Shown here piece by piece: positions 17,020 through 25,550 of a stretch of 64,000 nt of DNA. The DNA comes from Arthrobacter sp. ISL-72. Its GTDB lineage: Bacteria > Actinomycetota > Actinomycetes > Actinomycetales > Micrococcaceae. The first letter of the stretch is position 1. Each line of letters starts with the position of its first letter. Location of the stretch: NCBI RefSeq assembly GCF_018613755.1, contig NZ_JAGGPP010000006.1:276557-340556 (forward strand). Reading direction: 5' to 3'. The notes below the pieces were generated by a model. It had not been told where the DNA came from. It ran no database searches and saw nothing but the letters and a program-made list of their open reading frames with translations. A program made the position numbers and the translations under genes.

Positions 17020-17469
17020 TCAGTCCAGCGGGAAGAGGCCAATGAACCAGAAGGAGACCACCGCAAAGACCGCGAAGAACGGAATCAGGCAGCCAAGCAC
17101 TTGTTTGGATGGGGACGCGACCTGGAACGACTGGCCGGGATCGTTGGGGTTATAGGCCACCTCCAGCGGCGAGCCGGTAACAGGTTGTTCGGCGTAGGAG
17201 ACTTCGGATTCTCCTGAGTGAAGGTCTCCCTCCGGGCCAGCAAACTGGTACGTGGGCCAGTAGCGCCGGCTGCGGGTGGTGTTGCCGGCGCTGCTGGTCC
17301 AGCCCGCCCGGCTGCCCGTGACAGTGGCCTGCACCTTCGGCCAGGCATCGATCAACCGTTCCCGGCGCTTCGTCTTCCGTACAGCGTGGCTGCAGGCTGC
17401 GGTGGCAGCCACGACGAACAGCGACCAGATGATGTACAGCACGATTTTCAAGACGTCCCCCAATTCCAC
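17020..17469 (-). CDS. DUF3592 domain membrane protein
   Basis: The 149-residue protein has an N-terminal membrane helix (VLYIIWSLFVVAATAACS), an extracytoplasmic or cytoplasmic domain with WPKVQATVTGS and VSYAEQPVTGSPLEVAYNPNDPG, and a C-terminal helix (CLIPFFAVFAVVSFWFIGLF). The V-x-YNPxxP element is the DUF3592 signature. Function is unknown in the family. Confidence 0.8.
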   Translation of the reverse strand: MELGDVLKIVLYIIWSLFVVAATAACSHAVRKTKRRERLIDAWPKVQATVTGSRAGWTSSAGNTTRSRRYWPTYQFAGPEGDLHSGESEVSYAEQPVTGSPLEVAYNPNDPGQSFQVASPSKQVLGCLIPFFAVFAVVSFWFIGLFPLD

Positions 17470-17646
17470 TCATCAAGCAGTATGTCAGCTCACCCCTGCA
17501 CGGCCGGACAGCCTTCGCGGATTCAGGTAGAGGACCGGAAGACACAGCGTGCAAAGCACGGCTCCGGCCGGTTGTAACTCCCCTGGTTGCCGCACACGCT
17601 GCATATGGATGAGACGGTGTGATCAAGAACTGAGTGCATAAGCAAC

Positions 17647-17827
17647 CTATCCAAAGGGCACCAACGCGACCGGATCACCCTCCGTGACGAAGATGCGTTC
17701 CAGCCCCGAGTCCAGCAGAATCCAAATTGTTTATGCGTCCGGCGTACGCTCACGGACGATTCCGGTGCGGCTGTAGTTCCCGTTGTGGATCACCTCGATG
17801 CGATCGCCCGGCTGGAAAACTCACCAT
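17647..17827 (-). pseudogene. Small hypothetical protein, frameshifted and nonsense-mutated
   Basis: The minus strand encodes FQPGDRIEVIHNGNYSRTGI, VRERTPDA, a TAA, then in phase TIWILLDSGLERIFVTEGDP ending at TAG 17647-17649. An ATG at 17827 would join if one T of a TTTT run were removed. The result resembles a roughly 60-residue beta-barrel protein, but two lesions prevent its translation. Confidence 0.4.
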
Positions 17828-18727
17828 AACCGGGCCTGCCCTGTCGGCTTCACGGGCTCGTCGTAGAGGCGCCTGCGGGCGGCAGGACGATTCTACGCTG
17901 GTGCTTTCCGGCCCTTCAGTATGTGGCTTTTGACGATCATGAGGGTCCTCCAACTGTGAATCATCGGGTCAAATGACGAACCCAGAGGACTGCCTTGAGC
18001 AGCGGCATCCGTTGCCTTCTCCCTGGGCGGGTCAGGGACCTTACCGGCGCAGGAAGATTTCGTGACGCGGTGGGTGGGCGCAGCGGTGGGGGAGCGGCAT
18101 TTCAATATCCACTCTGCGTCCGCGCGTCACGATTCCGCGTTGCGCTCGTAAGGAAGGTGTCCGATTGGAATCCGGCACCTGGAACCGTTCCCCAGCGACG
18201 AGTACGAAGGGTCCGCCGATTCAGCTCCGGACTGTGGGTCACGCGCACGACACCCCCCGTGGAGCGTGGAACACGAACCGTGGCCGGCCGGACCCTGACC
18301 GGCCGGCCACAACCAAAACCCACCCCTTATCGTTCTTTGCGGCCCGTAAGCGCGTCCCTTTGCAGAATGGAGGAGAGAACATCTCAATTGCAATCAACGG
18401 GATCGTGCCGGGAAGCCTTCTCACACCTGAGAGCGTCGAGGTCCAGGTTCTATTCATGCTTGCCGTTGGCGCCCTCGTTGATGTGTGTCTCCTGGGTGGG
18501 GTACTCCTCATTCTGCTGATGGGGTCGCTGATTGCGGTCGCGGCATCGCGTGGAAAACGGAAAGGCGGACGGGCAATGCAACCGACAACCGGCCAGCCAT
18601 GCGCTCTCTGCCCCCACAAAAAATTTCCGAGACCGTCTAACGCTCAGCACAGAGACCTTGGCCGGACCGCCCCGCATGGAGCGCGGATGAATCGGGACGG
18701 CCTTCACAGAACAGAAAGGACACTCCC
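17828..18727. other. Gene-poor stretch with one possible small membrane protein
   Basis: No confident gene was found. Around 18380-18560 one plus-strand frame encodes a hydrophobic segment (VQVLFMLAVGALVDVCLL, LLILLMGSLIAVAAS) followed by a basic end (RGKRKGGRA), preceded by GGAGGAGAG near 18370, but no normal start codon stands at the right distance. It may be a decayed single-pass membrane protein. Other frames look random. Confidence 0.25.
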
Positions 18728-19136
18728 ATGCGGACTCAAAGATCTCCGAGCCCCAGATACGAGCTACCCTCCGGCGTGAGGGCCAGGGCAAACGTTCTGC
18801 CGGCACCTGGAGATGATCTCCTGGAACTGCCTGGCGTCAGTGAATCCCGTCTTGACAAGAAGCTGATCGCAAGAATTCTCGTGGACAACCACGGGGACTA
18901 CATGAGCCTTGGCCTCTTCGGCTGCCTCATCCGTAGCCAGGCACCATCAAGCGCGGGAAGACCGCGTTGTTCTGCTGTACCTCGGACATCTGCTCGCCGA
19001 GGGTTACGTCACGATCGGTGACGTCTACGACGGCGAATTCCTTTCCTGGAACTGCGGTGTCGCCGAAGCATTGTCCTGGGTGTCCGGGACTAATCCATTT
19101 GGGACATGGCCGCTGCGCCTGCCCCAGTCGCTGTAA
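18728..19136 (+). pseudogene. Hypothetical protein, frameshifted
   Basis: An ATG at 18728, preceded by AAAGGA, starts a frame containing DDLLELPGVSESRLDKKLIA and RILVDNHGDYMSLGL. Near 18912 the coding-like sequence moves to another frame (REDRVVLLYLGHLLAEGYVT, IGDVYDGEFLSWNCGVAEAL) ending at 19136. The two parts read as one protein of about 135 residues. The family is not recognised. Confidence 0.45.
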
Positions 19137-19157
19137 CCACACCGAGATACCACCTGT

Positions 19158-19355
19158 TCACGTACGACAGGAGCTCTGCGGGAGACTTGTCAGGATGAAT
19201 CGTCGCAAACGCTCAATGTTATCGACCGCTAATGGTTGCTGAACGTCCAGGGCCTTCTTGAGGCCTGCTTTGACAAGGGCCTTGCTGTCGAACTTCTTGT
19301 TTTCTGCCACTAGTTGATTATGGCTGTGAGTCACCGTGTTTTCGGAAGGTGACAA
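19158..19355 (-). pseudogene. EcsC-family protein, N-terminal fragment
   Basis: The minus strand encodes ENKKFDSKALVKAGLKKALD then VQQPLAVDNIERLRR, resembling the opening helix and LQxPxVxxxVxRLRR motif of EcsC-family proteins. After about 45 codons the sequence departs from the family and ends at 19158. The bulk of the protein is missing. Confidence 0.35.
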
Positions 19356-19364
19356 AAAGGGATC

Positions 19365-19536
19365 TCAAGACGCCTGCAAACACACCCAGCCCGGATACGG
19401 CCCGCAGGTCAAGACCAAGCCGCGCTCATACCAGCGCATCGGCTCAGACGCGAGCGCCCAGGTTCGCCCGTGATACTCAAAGCTCACCGGAACACCGGCG
19501 GCCGAGATTTCCACTAAAACCTGTTCCACCCCTCAA
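19365..19536 (-). pseudogene. DUF6504-like fragment
   Basis: The minus strand reads VEQVLVEISAAGVPVSFEYH, GRTWALASEPMRWYERG and ends at TGA 19365. Short proteins with a VxxxxDGxPxxFxWxGRxY pattern are found in actinobacteria (DUF6504). No start was found. The upstream DNA (19510-19605) repeats at 20218-20320. Confidence 0.35.
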
Positions 19537-19606
19537 TTTTACGGCCCTGGATACAACAGGCCATGCCGGTAATCCAGGCTGGAACGGCGGGGGAGTGGAG
19601 GGGTGA
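19478..19606. repeat. Diverged repeat, copy 1 (partner 20176-20320)
   Basis: Shared words include AACCTGTTCCACCC, TACTCAAA and GCTGGAACG(G/A)CGGGGGAG in the same order. The copies are roughly three-quarters alike by eye. Both carry the end of a DUF6504-like frame on the minus strand followed by the same intergenic segment, so they look like an old local duplication. Confidence 0.6.
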
Positions 19607-19623
19607 GAAGGGGCGGATGGATC

Positions 19624-20114
19624 TCAATTCTTGACGGCCTCTGCGATCTGCAGTGCGGCCTGTGCTGGCGTGAGATGTGTCGTGTCGACGACTTCGGCTT
19701 CGTCGTGCAGCCACGTGCGGGCGGCCTCAGCGTAGGGCTCAAGGTATTTGAGACGGAACGGGGAGTTGGGGCCAAGAACATTGTCCCCCGCGATGCGCCC
19801 GCGGAGGGTGTCCTGGTCGGCGTGGAGGACGAAGTGGCGTACGGGAATGGCATGTTCGGCAAAGCCCGCGCCGATCTCGCGCCAATACTCCTCGACCAGG
19901 ACCGTCATGGGCATCACCAAAGTGCCACCGGTGAAGTCGAGTACACGGCCAGTGCTGGAAGTTGTCCGTTTCGGGCAGCCCAGGCGTGATGTCCAGGAGC
20001 GTCTCACCGACCTTCTCAGCGTCAAACACCCGAGAATCAGGGATCAGCTGCTGCACGAATGCGCTGGTCGTCGTTTTCCCTGCGCCGTGCGTGCCATTGA
20101 GCCATATGATCATC
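19624..20114 (-). pseudogene. P-loop kinase (TmrB-like), frameshifted with internal loss
   Basis: From ATG 20114 the minus strand encodes MIIWLNGTHGAGKTTTSAFV with a clear Walker A (GTHGAGKTT), then AEKVGETLLDITPGLPETDN. Near 19960 the frame changes and resumes at RVLDFTGGTLVMPMTVLVEE, continuing to a stop at 19624. About ten codons expected between the parts seem missing. Relatives are small ATP-binding proteins, some linked to tunicamycin resistance. Confidence 0.6.
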
Positions 20115-20175
20115 GGACTCAATGGTAGCGCCGCGCTGCCCATAGAACCTGGCGGGTCTGGTGGTGGGTCCGTCA

Positions 20176-20320
20176 GTCAGTGGTACTCAAAACGCAGCGG
20201 CACACCCTCCGCCGACGTCTCCACCAGAACCTGTTCCACCCGTCAATTGCCCGGCCCCGGCTCCGGGAGGTCATCCCGGTAAGCCAAGCTGGAACGACGG
20301 GGGAGGGGAGGGGCGAGACG
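20176..20320. repeat. Diverged repeat, copy 2 with DUF6504-like tail
   Basis: This is the partner of 19478-19606. On the minus strand it encodes RVEQVLVETSAEGVPLRFEY-H and TGA at 20177-20179, a truncated version of the fragment ending at 19365. It contains AACCTGTTCCACCC and GCTGGAACGACGGGGGAG. Confidence 0.6.
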
Positions 20321-20388
20321 GGCCTCCGGCGGTCCTCCCCCTGGGGAAGGTGGCACACCCGCATAGGATGACCCCGAACCCGTACAGG

Positions 20389-21180
20389 TCATTGACCGTC
20401 GGCGAGTTCAAGGACGCGGCCAACGGCAGTGTTGTAGACGCCGTGTTCAGACGCTGGCAGGCCATTGAGACCGTCCGTCACGAGCCTAAACAGCAAAGCG
20501 CGGATAAGGTACTGAGGAAAGTCCAGCGCCGGGCTGATCGTTTCGAGCAGAGACAGCGGCGCACCCTCGAAGCAGACGGCGTCAATGGCGATCACGGCAA
20601 TTGAGTAGTTCAGGGGACGCCAGTAGAGGGTCAAATCGATGACGGCGGGTGGAAGAACGGGGTCGAACAAGACATTTCCGGTGAGATCGCCATGAACGAT
20701 GCCAGGGGGATCGAACACCTGCCGCCGTGTGCTCACGAGGTCTGCGATGTAGGGAGCCGTGATGGGCGGACCGTCATATTCTCCCCAGGCGAAACGGTCA
20801 GCCTTGGCCCAGGCGTGGGTTCGCTTATCGACAAAGTCAGGGCGCTGTACTTGAGCGAAAAGCGCGCTGAAGTCACGCGCGATTTTTGCCAGTTCCGTCC
20901 ATCTGCCGGGCTGGTGCTCGCCGGTGAGGTAGGGAAATGCCGTCCAGCCGTCGACAATGAGCTTGCCTGACCGGCTTCTGATCGGAAGGCTCAGGCGCAG
21001 CTCATTGCCGGCGCTGTGTTCGCGCGCGACTTCGTCCAACCAGAGCAACTCTTCGGGAAGCACATCAAGAGGCTTCAGCGTCACGTGGCCGACTCTCCAG
21101 GCCGTTCCTCGGCCGCCCTCCAGCTTGAACAGGGTCCCGGCGGCCCGGAATTCAGCTTGGGTTTCGATCGGAGGATGCAC
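20389..21180 (-). CDS. Aminoglycoside phosphotransferase-like protein (TIGR02569-type)
   Basis: The 263-residue protein has the kinase-like fold signatures of APH/ChoK enzymes: a phosphate-binding N-lobe (LFKLEGGRGTAWRVGHVTLK), the catalytic loop VHGDLTGNVLF (Brenner motif, Asp as base) and the metal-binding VIDLTLYWRP. It appears intact in a neighbourhood of broken genes. The substrate is unknown and resistance activity should not be assumed. TIGR02569 is the best family guess. Confidence 0.7.
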   Translation of the reverse strand: MHPPIETQAEFRAAGTLFKLEGGRGTAWRVGHVTLKPLDVLPEELLWLDEVAREHSAGNELRLSLPIRSRSGKLIVDGWTAFPYLTGEHQPGRWTELAKIARDFSALFAQVQRPDFVDKRTHAWAKADRFAWGEYDGPPITAPYIADLVSTRRQVFDPPGIVHGDLTGNVLFDPVLPPAVIDLTLYWRPLNYSIAVIAIDAVCFEGAPLSLLETISPALDFPQYLIRALLFRLVTDGLNGLPASEHGVYNTAVGRVLELADGQ

Positions 21181-21225
21181 CTGATCACTATACGAGGCGA
21201 GCAGGGAACGGCGGTCTCACTTGCC

Positions 21226-21663
21226 CTAGTTTCTAGGAACAATGAGGTCAGGGCGGAGTCGCGTTTTATCCGAAGCGAAGAAGTTGTCCTCTTCATCCAT
21301 CCAGCTAGGCCAAAGCGCCCTGTGACCTTCTCCGTCCCGCTTCATGCCGCGTTGCAGACGCTCTTCCTTTGGAGCCTCCACCCATACCGCGAATGCAATC
21401 CTGCCAATGCTCTCTTTTCTGGTGCACGTGACGCCTTCGATGAGCACCACCGGACTCCAGTTCACCGTTGTCTGTCCCAGGGAATCACCGAACTCGTCCC
21501 CCTCCCAATCCCTTTGCTGGTAGGGGGCCGGGTGCCCATTTAGCAGTGGATCCAGGACCTGTTGCTCGAACCTGGGCCACCATCCGGCAAAGTTGTTCCA
21601 GGAAAAAGCCTTCTGCGTGCAGTTCGTTGATTTCTTCATTCCGAACCATTCCGCGCTATTCAA
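21226..21663 (-). pseudogene. Uridine kinase-like P-loop protein, N-terminally truncated
   Basis: The frame contains FSWNNFAGWWPRFEQQVLDP, LLNGHPAPYQQRDW, VVLIEGVTCTRKE (the Walker B-like strand with the substrate Glu) and RMKRDGE-type basic residues, as in bacterial uridine kinase-like proteins. The N-terminal Walker A half is not present upstream, where the GNAT gene begins on the other strand. The start at 21663 is only the first Met in the remnant. Confidence 0.55.
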
Positions 21664-21732
21664 ATGCGATCGTCATGCTGAACAGCATTGCAGATGCCGC
21701 CGCCTGCCGACCGCCCCGGCTAATGTAGGCAG

Positions 21733-22187
21733 ATGCCAGACATCACCATGACGATCAGACGTGCCTCCATCAACGATGCTGATAACGTGTGGCTTCTTGT
21801 TCATGATTTCGCGCGCACGTTCGCGCCGAAGCGGGAACCCTTTGGCCTAACACTCCGTTCGTTGCTCCAAGCGCCCCAGACGCTTGTCCTGGTAGCCGAG
21901 CAGGGTGACGGATCCGTCGTCGGCTACCTTCTAGCCCATTGCCGAGCCACCTTTCTTGCCAACGGCCCTGCTGCCTGGGTCGAAGAGGTAATGGTGGCCG
22001 AGCGGGTATGACGGCAAGGTGTGGGACAGGCTTTGATGGCTGAGGTCGAATCGTGGGCTCAGGCGCAAGGCGTCGCATATATCTCCCTAGCGAGCCGGCG
22101 GGCGGGCGATTTCTATCGGCAGTGCCATCTGAGTAACCCCCGTTCGGGATCAGCCCAGCCCTCGAAGCTTCAACATGCCTCGAGGTG
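21733..22187 (+). pseudogene. GNAT acetyltransferase, nonsense-mutated and 3'-deleted
   Basis: The frame begins MPDITMTIRRASINDADNVW and encodes LVAEQGDGSVVGYLLAH and WVEEVMVAERV before TGA at 22009-22011. In phase beyond the stop it continues RQGVGQALMAEVESWAQAQG, the acetyl-CoA-binding motif, so the stop is a point change (probably CGA to TGA). At 22118 the last 68 bases of the gene as seen at 23-90 are missing and the frame runs into repeat sequence. Confidence 0.75.
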
Positions 22188-22334
22188 ACAGGGAAGGCCA
22201 TGGGCAACGGGAAGCGAACCCTCAGTACAAGCACATCGCGGAACGCTGCCTTGAGGCACGTATGGCTGGGACTAGGCAAGCAGGGGAGATCCTGCCTAAG
22301 AAGGACCCACCTCCCAAGTCAACAATCACTGGCG
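22097..22334 (+). repeat. Direct repeat copy B (partner at 1-306)
   Basis: It is identical to copy A except for one base (C22320 versus G292) and a 68-base gap between 22118 and 22119, where copy A has bases 23-90. The gap edges share TCG, suggesting a short-homology deletion. It joins directly to the interior of comEC at about 22335. Confidence 0.95.
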
Positions 22335-23205
22335 CGAACTGCAGCCTAATCCTAGGTGCGCTGTTGCTTGCCGCCCGAAGTGCCCGCCTGCCGCGGGCAA
22401 CCGCGGCAGCGGCTGCGCTTACCGGGCTCGCCCTGTTCGTCGTGATGGTGGCCTGGATGCCAGTGTCCTCCGGGCCGCGCTGATGGGAGCGATCGGGCTG
22501 GTATCGCTTGCCGGCGGCCGTGCCGGACGCGGACTCAGCTTCCTCTGCCTTGCGGTGATCGGGCTCCTGCTGGCCGATCCCGCGCTGGGGACCAGCTTCA
22601 GCTTCCTCCTGTCCGTACTGGCCACGCTAGGCATCGTGCTGGCCGGCCCGCGGATCATGGAATGGCTACCGGCGGTCGTTCCGCGCTGGTTGGCCGCCGG
22701 CCTCGCCGTTCCGCTTTCCGCGCAGCTGTTCTGCGGGCCGGTGATCGTTCTGCTGCAGCCGCAGTTTTCGTCGTACGCGCTGCTGGCCAACATGGTGGCG
22801 GCCCCGCTGGTGGCACCTGTCACCATCCTCGGCACCGCTGCGGTCCCGCTGGTGGCCCTGGCCCCCTGGGCAGCCGTCGTACCGATGGCGGTTGCGGGTG
22901 CCGGCCTGCCGTGGCCTGAGGGGCCGTTCGGTGCCCTCACCATGGTGTCTTTGTCAGCCTGTAAGCTGCTGGCACTGTGGCTGGTCCTTCACCCCGCCGG
23001 TACGTGGAGGCTGGTCCTGGGTAGCCATCGAAGCGTCGTCAACGTGCTGGACCTCTGGACGGTCTTCGCTGGCTTGGAAGCGCGACGCCACCGTGGGAGT
23101 CTTAGAGGTATTAGTCCGAAGTCCGGGAGGAAACCAGAGTGGCTGCTGCGCCCAAAGCACGATCCAAACCGGCGACCTCGGCGACGGCCACCTGGCGGGA
23201 CGTGA
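22335..23205 (+). pseudogene. comEC: ComEC/Rec2 competence protein, N-terminally truncated and frameshifted
   Basis: ComEC forms the DNA-uptake channel in the inner membrane. The remnant begins inside the conserved SGANCxLV motif (here TGANCSLILGALLLAARSAR) and lacks all upstream helices. Near 22450 one base is missing: the frame changes between LFVVMV and LDASVLRAALMGAIGLVSLA. The rest encodes hydrophobic helices (SFLLSVLATLGIVLAGPRIM, PLVALAPWAAVVPMAVAG) to a stop at 23205 that overlaps holA by 67 bases. DNA uptake by this copy should be abolished. Confidence 0.75.
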
Positions 23206-24155
23206 CTCCGGCCCGGGTTGTCCTGATCGGCGGCCCCGAAGAATATCTGGGCATCAGGGCCATGGATCACATCAGGTCGCAGGTCCGCGCAGCGCAGCCC
23301 GACGTGGAAATCAGCAAGCTCAACGCCGGAAGCTACGAACCCGGGTCCCTGGCCATGAACGTCAGCCCTTCACTCTTCGGGGAATCCAAGCTGATTGAAG
23401 TCGAGTCGGCGGAATCGATGAACGATGCCTTCCTCGCAGATGCGCTCAAGTATCTGGCAGACCCTGAGCCGGACGCCGTTCTGGTGATTCGGCACGGCGG
23501 CGGAGTGCGTGGCAAGAAGCTGCTCGATGCGATCAAGGCCGCCGGCTGGCCCGTGGTCGACTGCCAGCCGCTGAAGAAAGACGCCGACAAGTCCGCCTTC
23601 GTCGCCGCCGAATTCAAGGCGGCCTCGCGGCGCATCCAACCCGAGGCTGTCCATGCCCTGGTAAACGCGGTCGGCGCCAACCTGTCCGAACTCGCCGCCG
23701 CCTGCAGCCAGCTCATCGCGGACGCGGCCACAGCTGTTGATACGGACATGGTGGACCGCTATTACGGCGGCCGGATCGAGGCGACTGCCTTCAAAGTGGC
23801 TGACGCCGCCCTGGCCGGCAACGGACCACTGGCGCTGTCCACGCTCCGCCACGCCCTTGCAACGGGAGCGGACCCCGTGCCGCTGGTCGCAGCCCTGGCC
23901 GCCAAACTCCGTACGGTCGCCAAGGTGGCAGGCGCCCAGGGGTCCTCGGCCCAGATCGCGCGGCAGCTCGGCATGCAGCCGTGGCTGGTGGAACAGGCAC
24001 AGCGGGACGTACGCCGCTGGACGCCCGAAGGGCTGGTCCGGTCTATCCAGGTGACCGCCGAAGCGGACGCCCAGGTCAAGGGCCTCGCCCGCGATCCGGT
24101 CTATGCAGTGGAGCACGCCGTCACCGTCATCGCGACCTCGGTCCGCCGCAACTAA
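23139..24155 (+). CDS. holA: DNA polymerase III subunit delta
   Basis: The 338-residue clamp-loader delta subunit opens the sliding clamp during replication. The family shows as RVVLIGGPEEYLGIRAMDHI in the N-terminal domain, VLVIRHGGGVRGKKLLDAIK, and the C-terminal collar region with LRHALATGADPVPLVAALA and QLGMQPWLVEQAQRD. The GTG start at 23139 follows GGAGG. comEC-holA-rpsT is the usual actinobacterial order. Confidence 0.93.
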   Translation: MAAAPKARSKPATSATATWRDVTPARVVLIGGPEEYLGIRAMDHIRSQVRAAQPDVEISKLNAGSYEPGSLAMNVSPSLFGESKLIEVESAESMNDAFLADALKYLADPEPDAVLVIRHGGGVRGKKLLDAIKAAGWPVVDCQPLKKDADKSAFVAAEFKAASRRIQPEAVHALVNAVGANLSELAAACSQLIADAATAVDTDMVDRYYGGRIEATAFKVADAALAGNGPLALSTLRHALATGADPVPLVAALAAKLRTVAKVAGAQGSSAQIARQLGMQPWLVEQAQRDVRRWTPEGLVRSIQVTAEADAQVKGLARDPVYAVEHAVTVIATSVRRN

Positions 24156-24245
24156 GGGCCGCAGGCAGCCACTTCGCGGCCGCCTCCGGAGGACGGTCGG
24201 CGTGGAAGCCGCCCGCAAGGCCGCAAGAGAGCGGCTTAAACGGAT

Positions 24246-24275
24246 GTGGCCGGCACCCCTGAGGGCGCCGGCCAC
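24246..24275. terminator. Bidirectional terminator between holA and rpsT
   Basis: The stem GTGGCCGGC / GCCGGCCAC, extended by partial pairing of the CACCCC-GGGCG loop, lies between the convergent holA and rpsT genes. The following AATCATCAGTT is only weakly U-rich. Confidence 0.6.
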
Positions 24276-24304
24276 AATCATCAGTTCAGTTGAACTGGAA
24301 AACC

Positions 24305-24565
24305 TTAGAGTGCGTTGACCTTCTTGGAGATCGCCGACTTGCGGTTTGCAGCGTTGTTCTTGTGAAGAACGCCCTTGCTGACAGCCTTATCCAGCTTACG
24401 GCTTGCAGCAACCAGCGCAGCAGCAGCGGCATCCTTGTCGGTGGACTCAACGGCGGTGTTGACGGCGCGGATGGCCGTCTTCAGCTCGGACTTGACTGCG
24501 TTGTTGCGCAGGCGAGCCTTCTCGTTGGTGAGGATGCGCTTCTTCTGGGACTTGATATTAGCCAC
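24305..24565 (-). CDS. rpsT: 30S ribosomal protein S20
   Basis: The 86-residue basic, helical protein begins [20 protein letters not shown] and ends [13 protein letters not shown], matching S20 over its full length. It binds 16S rRNA in the body of the small subunit. AGAGAG lies upstream of the ATG at 24565. It is transcribed toward holA. Confidence 0.97.
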   Translation of the reverse strand: MANIKSQKKRILTNEKARLRNNAVKSELKTAIRAVNTAVESTDKDAAAAALVAASRKLDKAVSKGVLHKNNAANRKSAISKKVNAL

Positions 24566-24767
24566 GTGTGAACTCTCTTTTTAATGCGGAAATGGTCTAG
24601 AGGGCTTTCAGATTGGCCATTGACTGAGCGGCGTGGGGATACCTATGGCGGCCAACCATCAGTGGCCGTCGACCTGCACGGACACACAGCTGTCAATAAT
24701 AGCAGACGGACTGCAGCGTGGTTTGCCAGCCGCAGACTCCTGCGGGTCGGTCTCCCGCCCGCGCAGG

Positions 24768-25355
24768 TCAGTTCCAGCCGTGAACCTCACGGAGGGCCGT
24801 GGCGACCGCGTCGAATCGCTTCTTGTCCAGGATGGCGCCTTCCCTGCGGATGTCAGCCGGGCTGATCTGCAGGATGCGGTCCAGCTTCGCTTCACTGGGA
24901 CGGCCCTGCCGGTCCCACATGCCGGTCCCGATGTCCACGTAGTTGGCTCCGCCGCGGTCGTCCTGGTCGTGGTCTCTGCTGGTGAGCATGAGTCCCAGCA
25001 GATAGCGCCCGCGGCTTCCGATCAGGAGCACCGGCCGGTCCTTGCCCTGCGAATGGTCTTCTTCATAGGGGACCCAGGTCCATACGATCTCGCCCGGTTC
25101 CGGCTTGCCGTTGGGGGCCGGGGCGTACTTGGCACTCGCGGCGCCCGTGAAGTCGCCCGGGTATTTTCCACTGACTCCTCCTGCTGTACGTGCCGGAGCT
25201 GCTGTACCTGCCGGAGCTGCGCTGCGGGGCGCACTCGGACGGCCCGGGGCTGGGCGGGGAGCGGTCGGCCGGGGGCGGCCAGCGGCGGGACGCCGTTCCA
25301 AGAACCGGATAGCGGTGCGGACAGCCTTGCCGAGTGAGTGGAGGTTCAATGCCAT
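24768..25355 (-). CDS. PemK/MazF-like protein with long N-terminal extension
   Basis: The C-terminal 110 residues form a PemK/MazF-type fold: PGEIVWTWVPYEED, GKDRPVLLIG, LLGLMLTSRDHD and DRILQISPADIRREGAILD, the landmarks of the family including the RPxLxIG strand. The first 75 residues are Pro/Ala/Arg-rich and disordered. No antitoxin gene is adjacent, and solitary PemK-like genes are widespread in actinobacteria, so toxin activity is uncertain. The start at 25355 is chosen from the protein; the frame stays open further upstream. Confidence 0.7.
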   Translation of the reverse strand: MALNLHSLGKAVRTAIRFLERRPAAGRPRPTAPRPAPGRPSAPRSAAPAGTAAPARTAGGVSGKYPGDFTGAASAKYAPAPNGKPEPGEIVWTWVPYEEDHSQGKDRPVLLIGSRGRYLLGLMLTSRDHDQDDRGGANYVDIGTGMWDRQGRPSEAKLDRILQISPADIRREGAILDKKRFDAVATALREVHGWN

Positions 25356-25550
25356 CCTGCAACGATACTGCGCACCGCGGGGGCAGATCTTGTGCGGCCA
25401 TGTGCGCCCGACCAGCAAACGGCGGTCCCGCAAACAATGCACCGAGTGGGGGCAGGACGTGGGACACTAGAAGTTCACGTGCGGCAGGTCCCGCGGTGGC
25501 CACGGCCATCCTGACCACAGCCGCGGAAATGCCAACAGTAAGGACCCTGC

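Noticed and set aside
1..22334. Complete insertion sequence or prophage
   Set aside because: Only a fragment of a TniB-like helper ATPase was found; there is no transposase, integrase, terminal inverted repeats or phage structural gene.
24768..25355. Toxin-antitoxin pair
   Set aside because: The PemK/MazF-like protein has no adjacent small antitoxin gene, so only the single gene is reported.
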